The notes: a model not told the origin generated them from the letters alone. Shown: positions 24,465 to 36,554, numbered from the stretch's first letter. The stretch: DNA of 64,000 bases from Acanthosepion esculentum (GCA_964036315.1 OZ038488.1:62502254-62566253), one strand, 5' to 3'. Made by a program: numbers and translations.

Positions 24465-25395
24465 AGTTCTGTTATGGTTTAAAGCAGAAAAGAGGTGTAC
24501 GACAAGGATGCGTTTTCTCAGCTGACTTATTCAACCTACACAATGACACGATTCTCGGAAGTCCTACCAGGATTCATTATTGGGGACATAAATCTTAACG
24601 ACGTAAGATATGCCTATGACACCCCGTGTCGATAGCAAACACAAGAAACAAAAGTACAAAATCTCCTAAAGAAGGTATTAAAGGAAAGCTAGAAGAAAGG
24701 ACTAATCATCAACTGCTAGAAGACAGAAGGCAGGGCTGTTAGCAAAACGAACAGCCCAAAGTGCGAACTGCAAATCAGAGATACCAAAATCAAAAACGTG
24801 CGAAAATTTAAATATTTGGGAAGTGTTTCGGACAGAAAATGTGACACTGAAATCCAAAGGCGTATTGGAATAGCCAAAAATGCATTTCAAAAGATGAGCA
24901 GGGTACGAAGAAATAGAAGAACTTCGCTAGAAACAGGGAAAAGAGTACTAAAGTGTTACGTGATATCTGTCCACCTATATGGATATGAGTACTGGACAAT
25001 CTCCTCAAAGCTGAAGAGACCTGAAGCAACAGAAATGTGGTTCTACAGAAGCATGCTGAGTATACCATGGATTGTACATGTGAGCAACGACAAAGTTTTA
25101 GAGAAATTGAAAAAAAGAAAACTTATGCTTAACACCAGGAAGAGGCAGTTGAAGTTTCTGGGGAACATAATTAGGAAGGACAGCTTGGAAAATCTGATAC
25201 TCACAGGTCAGATTGAAGGCAAGAGGGACAGAGAAGGATAGCGCCTGACACACTTAGTAAGCTTGAGTAAATGGATTATAGACTGGGTTTTAGGAGAAAT
25301 AACAGAAAGATAAAAATTTATTAAGAACTACAAGGGACAGGAAGTTGTGGAGAGCCGTGATCGCCTACGTCTAAAAGTGACACGGCACATAAAAT
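24465..25395 (+). mobile_element. RTE-type LINE, 3' half
   Basis: RT block RGVRQGCVFSADLFNLHND (24494 on) is followed, after a frameshift, by DVRYAYDT, where the catalytic YADD reads YAYD. A 147-residue open frame at 24798-25241 then carries the family C-terminus: FKYLGSVSDRKCDTEIQRRI, GYEYWTISSKLKRPEATEMW and KRQLKFLGNIIRKDSLENL. The 3' part runs on to RKLWRAVIAYV at about 25365. This is the best preserved RTE copy in the window, but it lacks the endonuclease and a working active site. Confidence 0.85.
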
Positions 25396-25993
25396 GTATA
25401 AAAGCAATTTAATGTCACTTGACTATAAAAGACCGAAACTTATCTAAACCCTATCATATCTGTGACACAACAATTAACATTACCGGAATGAACCTGGTAC
25501 GATAGATAACTTTAACCATCAGGTTCGAATGTCGAACTTAATATCGGCTGACCTGGCGAACCGGAACACTAATCTGAGTTTTATTGTAAGAAAACATATT
25601 TATTAATATTTGCTTGTTTGATGATACTTCTGAAATTAATCAAAGTTGAAAATGTAGCTTACGGTAGCAGATTAAAACCATGTTGTCTTTAAAACCTTCC
25701 GCCCGGCATCTACTTTCGTCTCTTCAATAATTCACTGCGTCAGAATTTAAAACATGTTTCTTTTTCAAATTTTCTTACAGGAAAACATTAAAAAAATGGC
25801 AATTTGACAACGGACAGTTTAATTTTATTACTTCTACACCCCTGCAAACCAAACCTACAGAAAATCTCCATTATTTTGAGTTGGATAACTTTTGTGAGGA
25901 TTTTAAGTTCTCCTGGGAGTTTGTTATTTCCATTAGAAAATCAACTTCATAACCAAATACCAAGGAATATCCGAAACAATCCTTCTATATTTC
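25396..25993. other. No recognisable gene
   Basis: AT-rich spacer; no motif recognised. Confidence 0.35.
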
Positions 25994-26575
25994 GTGTCCC
26001 TTCAGAATGTCGGTGATCATGGCTCTTTACAACTTTCTCTCTTTGTAGTTTTATATTAGATTTGTTTTTTTGCTACCCTTCCTGGACCATGCTCGTTGCT
26101 TCCATGTCCAGTTGACGATATTCGGAGCATCCTTCTGTAGAACCAATTTTTGTTGCCCAGCATCTGATCTTCTCTGGGGAGAGCATAACATTTCAGCACA
26201 TTATCCTTTGTTTCTAACTAAATTTTCATGTTACTTAATACTTTGCTTAGCCTCTTTTCCTGTTCCAATTCCTCTTCGTTTTTCGACCTCATGCGTTTCT
26301 TCCTCTGTTGAAGCACTAACTAGATATTTAAATTGTCGTACTTGCTTGATTCTGCCGTCTCCAAATCGCAGTTCACATATCGTGCTGCCCCTTTTGCTGA
26401 CTACCATACATTGTGTCCTCTTACAACTTACGTTTATTTATTTCTTCGCGCTTTCCTTTACTACCTTCTGTAGTAGTCCCTGTGGGTTCAGCTTTGTCAC
26501 AGCTATCAACATTGTGTCATTTGCATATATAAAGTTATTACGATTGTTGCAACCATTAGAAAACGTTCCATGAGA
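25994..26575 (-). mobile_element. RTE-type LINE fragment
   Basis: On the minus strand: NDTMLIAVTKLNPQGLLQKV (YADD region reading -ND), CKRTQCMVVSKR, GDGRIKQVRQFKYLVSAS, a broken EIRRRIGIA-type block, then WFYRRM-like and RAMITD remnants. The order matches the copy at 24.5 kb with an internal deletion. The 167-residue plus-strand frame at 26070-26573 is its antisense shadow. Confidence 0.75.
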
Positions 26576-26785
26576 AGCGGCATGTATTCGAGAAATGTCA
26601 AGCCCTCGAAGACCCATTAAAAATGAATTAGAAATGATCCAATAAGAAAAACATATAGCAACATAGTATTTCAGAGTCAGTCAGCTATAAGCGATACGAG
26701 CTTGGACAATCGTGTCTCTTTTGATTAATGACTGCCAAGACAGGTTTTTCAACAGTAAGTTGTCTGTGGCAGACATGTTGCCAAC

Positions 26786-27090
26786 TAAGTCTATAGGAAC
26801 AGATCTGCCCTGCTATTTAAGTCTATAGGACACAGTCTATTCTGCTATTTAAGGCTATAGGACTAAATCTGTCCTGCTATTTAATGCTATAAGATCCAGT
26901 CTGACTTGCTATTTAAGGCTATAGGTCCCAGTCCCTCCTGCTATTCAGCCCATAAATGAAAGGAGAAGAGATGACTTCATACCTTTCCTAAGGGTTTTTG
27001 TGCCAGTGAATGCTATGAATACGACTGGAATTCGAACTCTGCTCTCCGAGTTCTCATTCCGAAACGATATTCATAACACCACAACGCACA
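26786..27090 (-). mobile_element. tRNA-derived SINE, family A, with expanded 3' minisatellite
   Basis: The head and body lie at 26950-27090 on the minus strand, with B-box AGAGTTCGAATTCC and body block GGAAAGGTATGAAGTC. At its 3' side there are five 32-bp units where other copies show one such unit. Confidence 0.75.
26787..26947. repeat. Minisatellite, 5 units of 32 bp
   Basis: Units of the type AAGTCTATAGGACACAGTC followed by a CTGCTATTT-type end, repeated five times with substitutions. The single equivalent at 36620-36650 (CTATAGAACCCGGTCTGTCC) lies within a family A SINE. Confidence 0.85.
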
Positions 27091-27291
27091 TCATCATTTC
27101 CGAGCATTGGCACTGTAATAAGCTTATTTCATATCTGGAGCTCGACCACTGTCGGCTTTGGTAACGGAAATCGTAAAATAAGTCGTTTCTATACAGGAAA
27201 CGTTTGGCATACTATCTTCGAACAATTTGCATTACTCTCAGTTGAAATCTATCTGTAATACATTGTTTTTTTTCCCAAGAAATTATACTTC

Positions 27292-27412
27292 CGCAGTTCC
27301 GTAAATGTTATAACTATTTCTACTATTAATATTAGTTTTCTTCCAAATCTTATTGTGTGTTTGGATAGTGTTAAAAGTTAAAATATGATTCCATTATTTT
27401 CTATTCTACTAG
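27292..27412. repeat. Dispersed repeat, copy of 29096-29215
   Basis: CAGTTCCGTAAATGTTATAAC and the following 100 bases recur at 29096 with few changes. Function unknown. Confidence 0.8.
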
Positions 27413-27954
27413 TTAGTCTGAAAGTCTTGTCAGGCCTACAAAATATAATTTTCTATTTCAGATGACTGACACGTAAATGTTGGTGTTAATACAGACCTTT
27501 GCGATGTGTGACATTGTCAATGAAAGTGAGTGAACTGAAGCCAGTACATGAGCTTTGTATTACTTTATTACTTGTTCTATTTTTCTTATTATCTTGTGGT
27601 AGTGGGTGACAAGACTTTCGGACCACCCGACAGTTTTTTTTTTCTTCTCGGAAGTCTTCGTGGCATATGTTATTTGCTAAAGATCTTAAATTGTGAATCT
27701 GTAGGGCCAGTCCATAGGGACTGATGAACGGTCCTATTCTTTCAGATTTAAAGGATTAATTCCTTTGAATTAATTATTTATCCATAGATTTAGACATTTC
27801 TCAATGTTTTGGAAGCCATATATGACATAGATATGGATGCTTCTATGTAAGAACGTGACTATACGAAATGTGTCAGGTAATATAATACAAATATTCCAAA
27901 TTCTGATAAATAATTTGGCTCTAAATGATAATGATCGCCGTTACACTTTAAACT
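27413..27954. other. No recognisable gene
   Basis: No motif recognised. Confidence 0.35.
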
Positions 27955-28196
27955 GCACCAAAATGTTCTTCTTCTATGGTAATCATGATTCTCCACAGTT
28001 TCCTATTTTTTGTGGTTCTTGACTGTTTTTCTCCCTTTGTTGAGGGCCTCGTCCCCCGTTTCACCATTCATTCACACAAGATCGTCAGGTAGATAACACA
28101 CTGTATTACCCGATCTCTCTTGCCTCCAGAATGTTCTTCTATGTGCTACGTCCCTTCAGGATATGGGAGATCATGTATCTCCACAACTTTTTTGTT
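27955..28196 (-). mobile_element. Two RTE-type 3' end fragments
   Basis: On the minus strand, a block coding RTTKNRKLWRIMIT (about 27965-28020) matches the RTE terminal block. A second similar end lies at 28147-28196 (complement of GGAGATCATGTATCTCCACAAC). Confidence 0.55.
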
Positions 28197-28841
28197 CAGT
28201 GTGACTCTCAGCAGTTTTTCAAAATGTAATATAAATTCAACGTAAGGAATAACATTATGGAGACATCTGGGAAAATATTTAAAGTTTAGAGTCAAATAGT
28301 CATAACGAACCTTCACGTAAGAAATAATTTTGCAGGTTTCTTTTTCGAGAAACGTCATTGTACGATAAACTCGGACCGAGGCGTTCATGGGAATTTGATA
28401 ATGAATTTAACCGATTAGTGGAAAGTAAATCCACGGCCGAATATTCGGTAATTAGAAGATTGTTCTATGTGCGGTGGAATCGTTTTGGGTATTATTTATT
28501 TATATTTATTAAAATGCATTCAAACACTAGATACACATTTACACGTGCAGCATCTACTACGTGTCCTTTAAGATCTTGTCGAAAAGTGCCATGTGCTCGT
28601 CATTACGGAAAATGTTGCTCCCCTCCAGAGCAACGCAAAACTTCAAACCAAGAATAACACAGGGAAATTCTGTTCAACCCAAATCTCACTATTCACCTGA
28701 TTATTACATTTTTTTCAATCGCTGCAAGACACTGTGATATGGACATTTCTCTAACAAGACCGGATTCAATCTGCTGTAATTTACTCAAAATATATAGAAT
28801 AATTAACTGCCTGATAAATGGTTAAAGTCAGTTATATATAA
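28197..28841. other. Unassigned; one Cys-rich frame
   Basis: A 99-residue plus-strand frame at 28358-28657 ends in a Cys- and Arg-rich tail (CPLRSCRKVPCARHYGKCC). I recognise no family, no start context and no neighbouring exon signals. It may be chance. Confidence 0.25.
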
Positions 28842-29060
28842 TAAATTTGAATGTCAGTGTGTCACACTTTTAAATTAAAAGGACACAACGGTGTAACATT
28901 TAATAGGTCATTTTCTTCTATATATAAATATGAATGTCAGTGAGTCACTCTGTCACACTTTTTAAATTAAGGGGGAAAAACTCTATAACTTTCAATAGCT
29001 CATCTTCTTCTACTATAGTTTAAATGCGAATATCTGTGTCGCTCTGGCACACTTTTTCAA
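28842..29060. repeat. Diverged tandem repeat, three units
   Basis: Units of roughly 70-85 bp start at GAATGTCAGTGTGTCACAC (28849), GAATGTCAGTGAGTCACTC (28931) and GCGAATATCTGTGTCGCTC (about 29026). Each is followed by a CACACTTTTTAAATTA-like block. Confidence 0.7.
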
Positions 29061-30180
29061 CTTTGCACAAGATCGTCAGGTAGATAACACACTTCCCCAG
29101 TTCCGTAAATGTTATAACTCTTTCTACTATTAATGTTAGTTTTCTTCCAAATCTTATTGGGTGTTTGGATAATGTTAAAAGTTAAAATATGATTTCATTA
29201 TTTTCTATTCTACAGAAGAGCATCACTACTAAGTAAACCATGCGGACTAATCCAGCTCTTTGACTCTGCAGTCTCTGTTCAAAAGTTTCTTCTGTTTTTT
29301 TATCTATGAGGCTGTAGTCCAACATATTATAGCATTTTGGAGTCAGGCAGACTCCGTAAGCAAATTAAAAATATTCTCGGCCGGATCCGGACCACCAATC
29401 CTGATACTTTGAAATTTTCCAACTTTTCATTTCTGCGATAGTTTTGGGCTATATTTTACGTCATTTTTTTGCCACAAATATTTTTGCACGATAACAATTT
29501 TTATAACTTGGAAATAAATTTGGGAATAATAAAAATTTATTGTGAAATCCAGCGAAAATCACCCAAAAAATAAAAATAATTGTTTGTACGGAAAGTAAGA
29601 ACCTGCGTACATCAAATTGTCTATAAATTAATTGGTGGCATCTACTCTTCCCTATTGCGATGAAGGCCCAATTAAAATCCCTCTGCAGGAGCTAGTTTAA
29701 ATAGCGCCCAATAGTACGGCTTTTAAGCTAGTTACAAATAAGGGTGAATATATAGCTTTAATTCTTGAGTAAGATGATAAGCAAAATAGAAGTTATTTAT
29801 AATTTGACCTTGTAGACTTTTTCAATTCTAATGTTTCACTAAAATAGCGACTTAACTGAAGCCATGAACTTGACAACAATACATTAATATCTGAGTACAA
29901 TATTATTTTTTAAATTATATGCCGTTTCAGAACGCAATAAACAATCTCTGTTCAAAAGTTTCTTCTGTTTTTTTATCTATGAATTTTCTAGAATTCTTTG
30001 GGAAAATCATGCAGTGTATACCGTTGAATTTTGGACGGTTTCGAATTCAGAGTAGTTCTTCTCTCAGACTGGCTGCTGGTCAAGGATAACAATTCCAGTC
30101 TCCCTTGCTATTTAACGTACAGAAGAGCATTACTACTGAGTAAACTCTGTGGACTAATCCAGCTCTTTGACTCTCCTTTC
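29058..30180. repeat. Cluster of short dispersed repeats
   Basis: 29058-29095 repeats CAAGATCGTCAGGTAGATAA from 28077. 29096-29215 repeats 27292-27412. 29215-29272 (AGAAGAGCATCACTACTAAG...) recurs at 30120-30176. 29270-29307 (TCTCTGTTCAAAAGTTTCTT...) recurs at 29944. The shuffled order suggests fragments of one larger repeat. No coding potential seen. Confidence 0.7.
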
Positions 30181-31147
30181 CAAATCCCCTTACTATATCT
30201 ATAACCACTAAACTACACACAAATCAGACTATCATCTCTGTCAAAGCAATTACAATCGCTCTAGATACACTGCAATAACCTATAGTGATACACGAAACAT
30301 GATCATTTTTATCAGAGAAATGATACACTGAGTGTTAACAGATATGTTCCATAGAAATGTCGACTTTCGAAATCGTTACTGTAGTGGGTTGGATTGTTCA
30401 TATCTTTCCATCATTTCTGGACTTGTTTTCTACTATGCTAAGGCCTTTTAATTGCCGTTGCGACCCCGATCCCCTCTCTGTACATTTCATTTAGAGATTT
30501 GAAGCGTACAAGGCTAGAGTTAGTATCCATAAGTGCAGAATTAAACACGAGCATATGTTATTCGCTTCACATAAATAAACAGGTTTTAAGTCGGGACCCA
30601 ATTAACTATAAAGGAAGGGCTGTTCAGATCTTGTAAGAAATTTATACGTCCTGGTTTTTCGTACACAGGCAGCGAGTAAGATATTGATTAAAGACAATCC
30701 ATCATTGGGGATGAAGGTACACTTTCGTGCCAACCATATTTTCCGGCTATAATTGCTATGTTGATGGGAAATTTTTCGACTTATAGCTTAAATAAACGTA
30801 AGAGTAGATGTTTTCTAACGCATCATTTTTACTGGAAAAAAAAACAATAATCCGCCGAAAAGAAAATTATTTCAAAAATAAATACCGTGGCATCCCAAAT
30901 AATCAACCTGCCGTGGTAAAGCCATTGAAGAAAATAATTTAATCATGACTGTACTTATGTTTAGTATTCAAGTGTAGTAAAAAGCAATGATTGTCCATAG
31001 ATGACGATATATAATAAATATATAAATATAAATAACTAATAATAATATAAAATAACTTCTATTTTATAACACAGGAAACATTAGCGTGTTTGGTTTCCTT
31101 AAAAGACCAGCGAATCACGAAAATTCGTTAATAGCGATGAAAGCAAT
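30181..31147. other. No recognisable gene
   Basis: AT-rich spacer with no motif recognised. Confidence 0.35.
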
Positions 31148-31268
31148 GAAAAATCCTGGGTATGACGTTAAACTGCATCCGGCAGCAAGAGCTTTGATAT
31201 GAGGTTTTCAGGAGCATAGAACCACCTCAATTGTTGTTGCTCCAAGGTCCACCAAGGCCCAGGGCGGT
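31148..31268. repeat. Dispersed repeat, copy of 43321-43441
   Basis: TATGACGTTAAACTGCATCC, CAGCAAGAG and AACCACCTCAATTGTTGTTGC align in order with the 43.3-kb segment, at about three quarters identity by eye. The second copy abuts the 43.4-kb palindrome. Confidence 0.65.
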
Positions 31269-31410
31269 AGTACTTGTTAGGGTCCCAGCTATAGACAAAT
31301 AATGTCCGACCAACCAAACAAAAGCAAAAAAACTATGAAAGTGTAAAAATACATTTTTATATTAAAAATACAAGCAATACGTTTTTATATAACAAATATT
31401 CAGCAATGCA

Positions 31411-31919
31411 AACACCCTTGTGCAAATTAATTGAAACAACCAGTTTAGCGTCCTTTTTTTCACCATACGATCAGTTTTAGACCCACTGGAGTGATAGGTT
31501 TTAATCGATTTCTATTTTTCCTCAGATTAGTACTGTGCAGTAATATGAATCTATTTTCGGAGTGTATGATGAAATTTGTTTGACCTTAAAAATATTGCAT
31601 CACGCCAGACACTAATGTCTCGACTGTCGATGAGTTGTCCTACGGCCATTGCCTGCGATGGACGTCACTCGAAGGTTGTAATTCTGCACGAACACACTAG
31701 CAAGCCATACCAGTGAGCATATCAAAGTACTATAGACTGTCCCGAAAACTCTCTTTGATTTATATATACTCGAGTACCTATTCTCAATCTGCAAGGAACG
31801 ACTTCGAGGAATAGACATACGAAGTACTAACAAATACACTGGGTCATGTTTCATTGGAAAAAAAAGTAAATATTATCGGAATTATTCGTTTTGTTTCAAT
31901 TAATTTGCACGAGAGTGTC
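31411..31919. mobile_element. Non-autonomous TIR element (about 0.5 kb)
   Basis: The ends are inverted: GTGCAAATTAATTGAAACAA (31420-31439) and its exact complement at 31891-31910, with weaker pairing outside. The TIR type suggests a Tc1-like element, but no transposase is recognisable; the 80-residue minus-strand frame at 31612-31854 has no core motif. Confidence 0.65.
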
Positions 31920-32956
31920 TTATAGTAAAATGACCATCAATCCATGTTATCTGTAGTTGAAGGCATAAAGATTGTGTTCAAAATATTTAGATATCGGTAT
32001 TAAATAACTCTTAGAGGTTGATATGGAGACAAACAAAATTTTTAAAAAATCAATGATTCTATTGGAGACGCTGCAATGATATCGTGCCAGAAATGTTTTT
32101 ATCCTGGTTTTTCTTCCCCTTCTAAGAAATATTCAAGTGTAATATGGCATTTCTTAGAGATTGTTGAGCGCTGTTTCAGGATTGTTTGTCGTGAATGGTC
32201 TAACGAGATTATTCAGATTTGACGCCACACAGAATTTACCGATCCTATATTATTCGATAGCATTGACGAACACTTGAGGCTTGAATGACTGACATTCAAG
32301 CAAATAAAAGACCACTCATATCGCTGTCAACGTGTTAAATCTCAACATAAAATATAAGTAGAAAATATTCGCCATTTACAAAAGATATATGATTAATTTT
32401 CTTTTTTTTGTTCCTTCTTTTTTTTGTCTTTTGGAAACTATTTCCTCAAATCTACGCTATTTTTCACATACAATGAAATAAAACATTCAAAGATTACGCA
32501 CGAGAAAGAAACGTCTGTCTGTTCCATTGATTGCATAAAAACACAAAAGTAAAATGCTCTTAGTATCAATATTTTCGCTACAAAGAAAAGACCAAGCTCT
32601 ATTCATAGCTTCATTAAGTGGCACACCCATTTTCATTCTGAAGTTTATTTTTAGTAATGGACTCAAAAAATGGAAAACATTAAGTTTGTTTTTGATAAAC
32701 GATATCTGAATTTCCAAAAATATAACCTTTTTTTATAATTTCATCAATTATTCGGACAAGAAACCCGGACTATTTTGTCACAACACCTCAAACTCAAAAA
32801 TGAATAATTACAGCAGTCTCTTTAAAATACTGATAGTTTCCAAGACATCAATGACTACCAAATGCAAGCTTCTTGCAAATTTAAAACATTCTGTGTATAG
32901 GTTTCCCATTGGAGGCTCATTTAGTGCTCGTCTGCCAAATCAAAAACAAACTGCAG
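31920..32956. other. No recognisable gene
   Basis: AT-rich spacer; a 76-residue minus-strand frame at 32487-32717 has no motif. Confidence 0.35.
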
Positions 32957-33385
32957 TCAGTGATACCTCTTAACAGAACTGAGAACTTTCTTCATTCTAC
33001 TGGATACACATATGTTGGCACGCCATGCCGCAGTAATCTTGCCACCAATGAATCCGTCACAAAAGCTGTACACAAGGCAGTTTTTCATCCTGTGTCCGCC
33101 TTCTCTTCGTCGCTTATGTCCTGGTAGACAGCAAACGCCACTTTTGTTAGCCTCAAAGGGAAAACCGTGCTCAGACCACTTCATGCCACACATCCAGCAA
33201 AGGAGCTCAGCTTCCTTCACCATCTCAACTATGGACGGGCTAGTTGTTGAACCATCAAATGCAGAGATGAGCTTATAATGAATTTTGGCATCCTTACTCG
33301 TGCCAAAATAACTTGTGTCAAACTGAATGATTACAGAAGAAAATACTGACAATCGCCAATACACCAACGCAATTACTAAACGCAA
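32957..33385 (-). CDS. Unidentified 142-residue frame
   Basis: An uninterrupted minus-strand frame that does not look like low-complexity DNA. It has a CWMCG pair (about residue 63), CCLPGHKRRRE (about residues 84-94) and two further Cys. Composition is balanced and local GC is higher than the neighbourhood, which is what makes it stand out. I do not recognise a family. There is no visible TATA box, Kozak context or polyadenylation arrangement that decides the case. It could be an exon, a retrocopy fragment, part of an unknown transposon, or a chance frame. Confidence 0.25.
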   Translation of the reverse strand: MRLVIALVYWRLSVFSSVIIQFDTSYFGTSKDAKIHYKLISAFDGSTTSPSIVEMVKEAELLCWMCGMKWSEHGFPFEANKSGVCCLPGHKRRREGGHRMKNCLVYSFCDGFIGGKITAAWRANICVSSRMKKVLSSVKRYH

Positions 33386-33689
33386 TCATCTTACAAACTT
33401 GAAACATACCGTGGAAAAGTTTTCCACTGGGGGGCCATGACAACTCAGCGACTGTCCTTTTACTTCTCGTTTGTTTGTTTAACGGCAAATCAACTCCTTA
33501 TGGGTCATTTAATGCCGAAATTTAATGTACTTGGGAGCTTTGAAGTAATAGAAATATGATATAAGCTATTCTGCTTTCACAGTTGAATACATGGTAGATG
33601 ATACTCAGCTTTTGTGCAGATACATGTTTGTGTGAACATAATTACTACAAGTAGTGATATGCGTGTTTTATATTGTAGTGTTGTTGAAG

Positions 33690-34926
33690 TTATTCTTTAA
33701 GCATTTCACCCCAAGCAATGTGGATGCCACTAGCACGCAAGGGCTTAGAGAGAGTGGGAGCAAGAGTAAAGAGGCGTGAAAGAGGAAAGGATGAAGAGAA
33801 GGATAGGGAATAGATGAAGGCATCTGGAGATGTCGATTAACATTAAATTTGAATAGTTGGAGATTATAGCTATCAGGGAAACAAGAAATAGGAAGGGAAT
33901 TCCACAGATGGGAGGTGCGAGACATGAAGCTATTGGAGTAGAAGAGACAGCTACATTTAACAGTTTCGACAATGAAAGGTTGGGGCCGAGATGCCAGCCT
34001 AGTTACACGTTTAAATTCATGCAGTCTGGGAAATAGCGAAAGTAGCTCATCGGAGCAGTTTCCGTGAACGTATTTCTAGAAAAGACAGAGGGAGGCGACG
34101 ACACCTTCTGTAAGAGAACGACTGTAGACGAGATGCCAGATCAGGGCGTCAATTACATTGTATATCCGTCCCTGGATTTTGTCGAGGACCTTAAGACGAA
34201 CAGCGGGGGAACCAGGCCATATATGACAGCAGTATTCAATGCAAGGGAGAATGGTTGATTTATAGATTTGAAGGATGGACTCGGGCGAGGTAAACTTTCT
34301 GGCGCGACAGTTGGAACCAACTTTCCTTGCGGTTGATGAAGCTATTGATTCAATGTATTTGTTCAAGAAAGTTTACCTCGCCCGAGTCCATCCTTCAAAT
34401 CTATAAATCAACCATTCTCCCTCGCAAAGAAGTACTCTCGTGTAGTTGAGCATCAGACATTTTAACGGGAGGCAGGGATGGTTCCCTGTGGTGAGTAATA
34501 GAGAGTAGTTTTGTTTTAAGCTATTAAAGTGAACCAGGCAATTCTTGCCTAAGTCCACAACCGATTGGAGGTCATTTTCGAGACAAATGGACAGGTTAGT
34601 TTTGTCAGTGATACCAAATTTGTTTTTGAGGCAGGAGTAAATAGTAGTGTCTTCTGCATAGGAACTACTTGGGAACTGATGACACCAGGGAAATTGTTAA
34701 TGAAGATAAGGAACAGTGTAGGGCCCAGAATAGAGCCTTGGGGAACACCTGCGTTCGTTGGATAGGAACTGGAGGAGAATCCGTTAAGGACGTCCTTCAT
34801 TACACGGTTTGACAGGAATGATCGTATTAAGTCAAATAATCGACCTGAACTTTTCAAATACAGTTTGATTTCTTTAAGTAATTGTAGGATTATATATCGA
34901 TTAATATCATGAAAGAGTTCATTCAT
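33690..34926 (-). mobile_element. 5'-truncated jockey/CR1-like LINE (copy 2)
   Basis: Minus strand. The 5' part encodes a reverse transcriptase core: FDLIRSFLSNRVMKDVLNGF, then NAGVPQGSILGPTLFLIFIN. The expected YADD motif is not intact (the frame reads VVPMQKTLL). After that come LGKNCLVHFNSLK, YIESIASSTARKVGS, SPESILQIYKSTILPCIEYC, AVRLKVLDKIQGRIYNVI and TSHLWNSLPISCFPDSYNLQ, and finally the 3' end with TTGCTTGGGGTGA-type complement at 33709. Several frameshifts and stops, plus an internal inverted duplication (34241-34425), show it is dead. It reaches furthest into the RT core among the better-preserved copies. Confidence 0.85.
34241..34425. repeat. 60-bp inverted duplication inside the LINE
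   Basis: 34241-34300 and 34366-34425 are reverse complements with about one mismatch, separated by 65 bases. The segment encodes the SPESILQIYKSTI block of the LINE, so one arm is a backwards copy of the coding sequence. Confidence 0.9.
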
Positions 34927-36221
34927 GTTATTGATGTATTGCTGGTAATTTTACTATAAATTTGTATTGTTGGTAATTTTGTTTATATAAAAAAATTATT
35001 GCTTGTATTTTTACAATAAAAATGTATTTTCGTACTTTCCTATTATATTTTTTGGCGTGTTCACTATTATCACATAGCTGGGAACATAACAAGCGCTCCC
35101 ATCCCAAGTCAGGGTGAACCTCAGTACAACAGCAATCAAGATGTGGTTGCATACTCCTCAAAACCGCTAATCACCTGACCAGAAGATTTGCTGCTGGATC
35201 TAGTTTTAGTTCTCACCTGCCAAATCTCGTTCATCTCGGGCGGCAGCCGAACGCCGAAGAATGCTTCTCTGCTATTTCCGTCACCCGCCGCACGCTGTTC
35301 ATCATTATTACAAATACTTATCCTCTGACCGAGCAAATGTAATTGAAAATCATAAGATGTAGCTTTTTTTTCCAGAATTTCAATAGATTTTCAAAGCTGT
35401 AAAACTCATCTTTCTTTTCTTTATTAACAACGTTTTAATCTACATACATTTTAATTCAGGACAAAGTAAAAAAAAAAAAAATGAGGCGTATTCAAGTTCG
35501 ATTTACGATAAGGCTGTGTAAACGCCTTTGAGCTCTGTGCAAAATTATGACTGGGCACTTCCGGCCAGGATATGGCAGCAAAACTTCATTTTTATTTTTA
35601 TTTTTATTACTGCCATATCTCCGCTGGAGCTGCCCAATAAACTCTTTCCAGTTTTGTTAGAGTTTAAATGTCTAAATGTTTTAAAGAAATTAATAACATT
35701 CCAAAATATCCTCATATTTTTTATATATAGTTTCAACAAGGAAAGCAATTCAGTTGCCAAAATGAACATTATGGAAATACGTGCAGGCGGATAGACATAA
35801 GAAAACGGAGGCCAGGAAATCATTTTCAGAATAGACTCGGAGACGGTCAAAGAAAGTTCATGTCGTTATGTCTTGTGCGACTGAGGTTGTCTTTTTTTTT
35901 TTTAGGAAGGAATTATTATCATCAGGGTTGGCACAGAGAAGCAAAAGGAATCTTGTATTCGTGGAAAGTAGATGAAATGGATTAGTTTCTGATACACAGG
36001 ATGGAATTGAGGTAGGTAGATTAAAGATTAATATGTATCTCTGTGTATGTTCACGCTCGTACATATATTCACACAAAAGGAGATAGAAAAAAACATAGAT
36101 ATTATTTGGAATATAATATAGAGAAGATGATGAAGACCTTTCAAAAAGGTATGATGTTTGGTCAGTTGGTTACATTTTGGGAAATTGATGGAAACTTCAA
36201 ATTAACACATCTAATCTATAT
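34927..36221. other. No recognisable gene
   Basis: A less AT-rich stretch at 35060-35330 contains a 66-residue minus-strand frame without recognised motifs. The remainder is AT-rich, with short A or T runs at 35467 and 35890. Confidence 0.35.
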
Positions 36222-36330
<109 letters not shown>

Positions 36331-36497
36331 AATAAAAAGAAAGAACAGTAAGATATAAAATCCGGCGTTCTTATAGATATTTTTATTTTTTCACGATAGT
36401 GCTCAATGTAAATTTACAGAGCATTAATATTATAAATTAATTGATTTAAAATATGTTTTTTTTGCTACACATAAAACCATATTTTAAATCAATTAAT

Positions 36498-36510
<13 letters not shown>
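36331..36510 (-). repeat. Dispersed repeat shared with 62240-62379
   Basis: On the minus strand this matches the 62.3-kb segment in order: TTTTAAATCAATTAATTTATA, AAAATAAAAATATC, AAGAACGCCGGATT and TATCTTACTGTTCTTTCTTT. Both copies end directly at a (TA)n tract. The outer part (36427-36459 against 36478-36510) is also a local inverted repeat. Confidence 0.75.

Positions 36511-36546
<36 letters not shown>
36504..36546. repeat. (TA)n microsatellite
   Basis: Pure TA repeat between the dispersed repeat and the SINE. Confidence 0.95.
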
Positions 36547-36548
<2 letters not shown>

Positions 36549-36554
36549 TTCAGT

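Noticed and set aside
26070..26573. 167-residue plus-strand protein
   Set aside because: It is the antisense of an RTE-type LINE whose motifs read clearly on the minus strand.
26787..26947. CRISPR-like array of regular units
   Set aside because: Units are contiguous with no spacers, in eukaryotic SINE context; it is a minisatellite.
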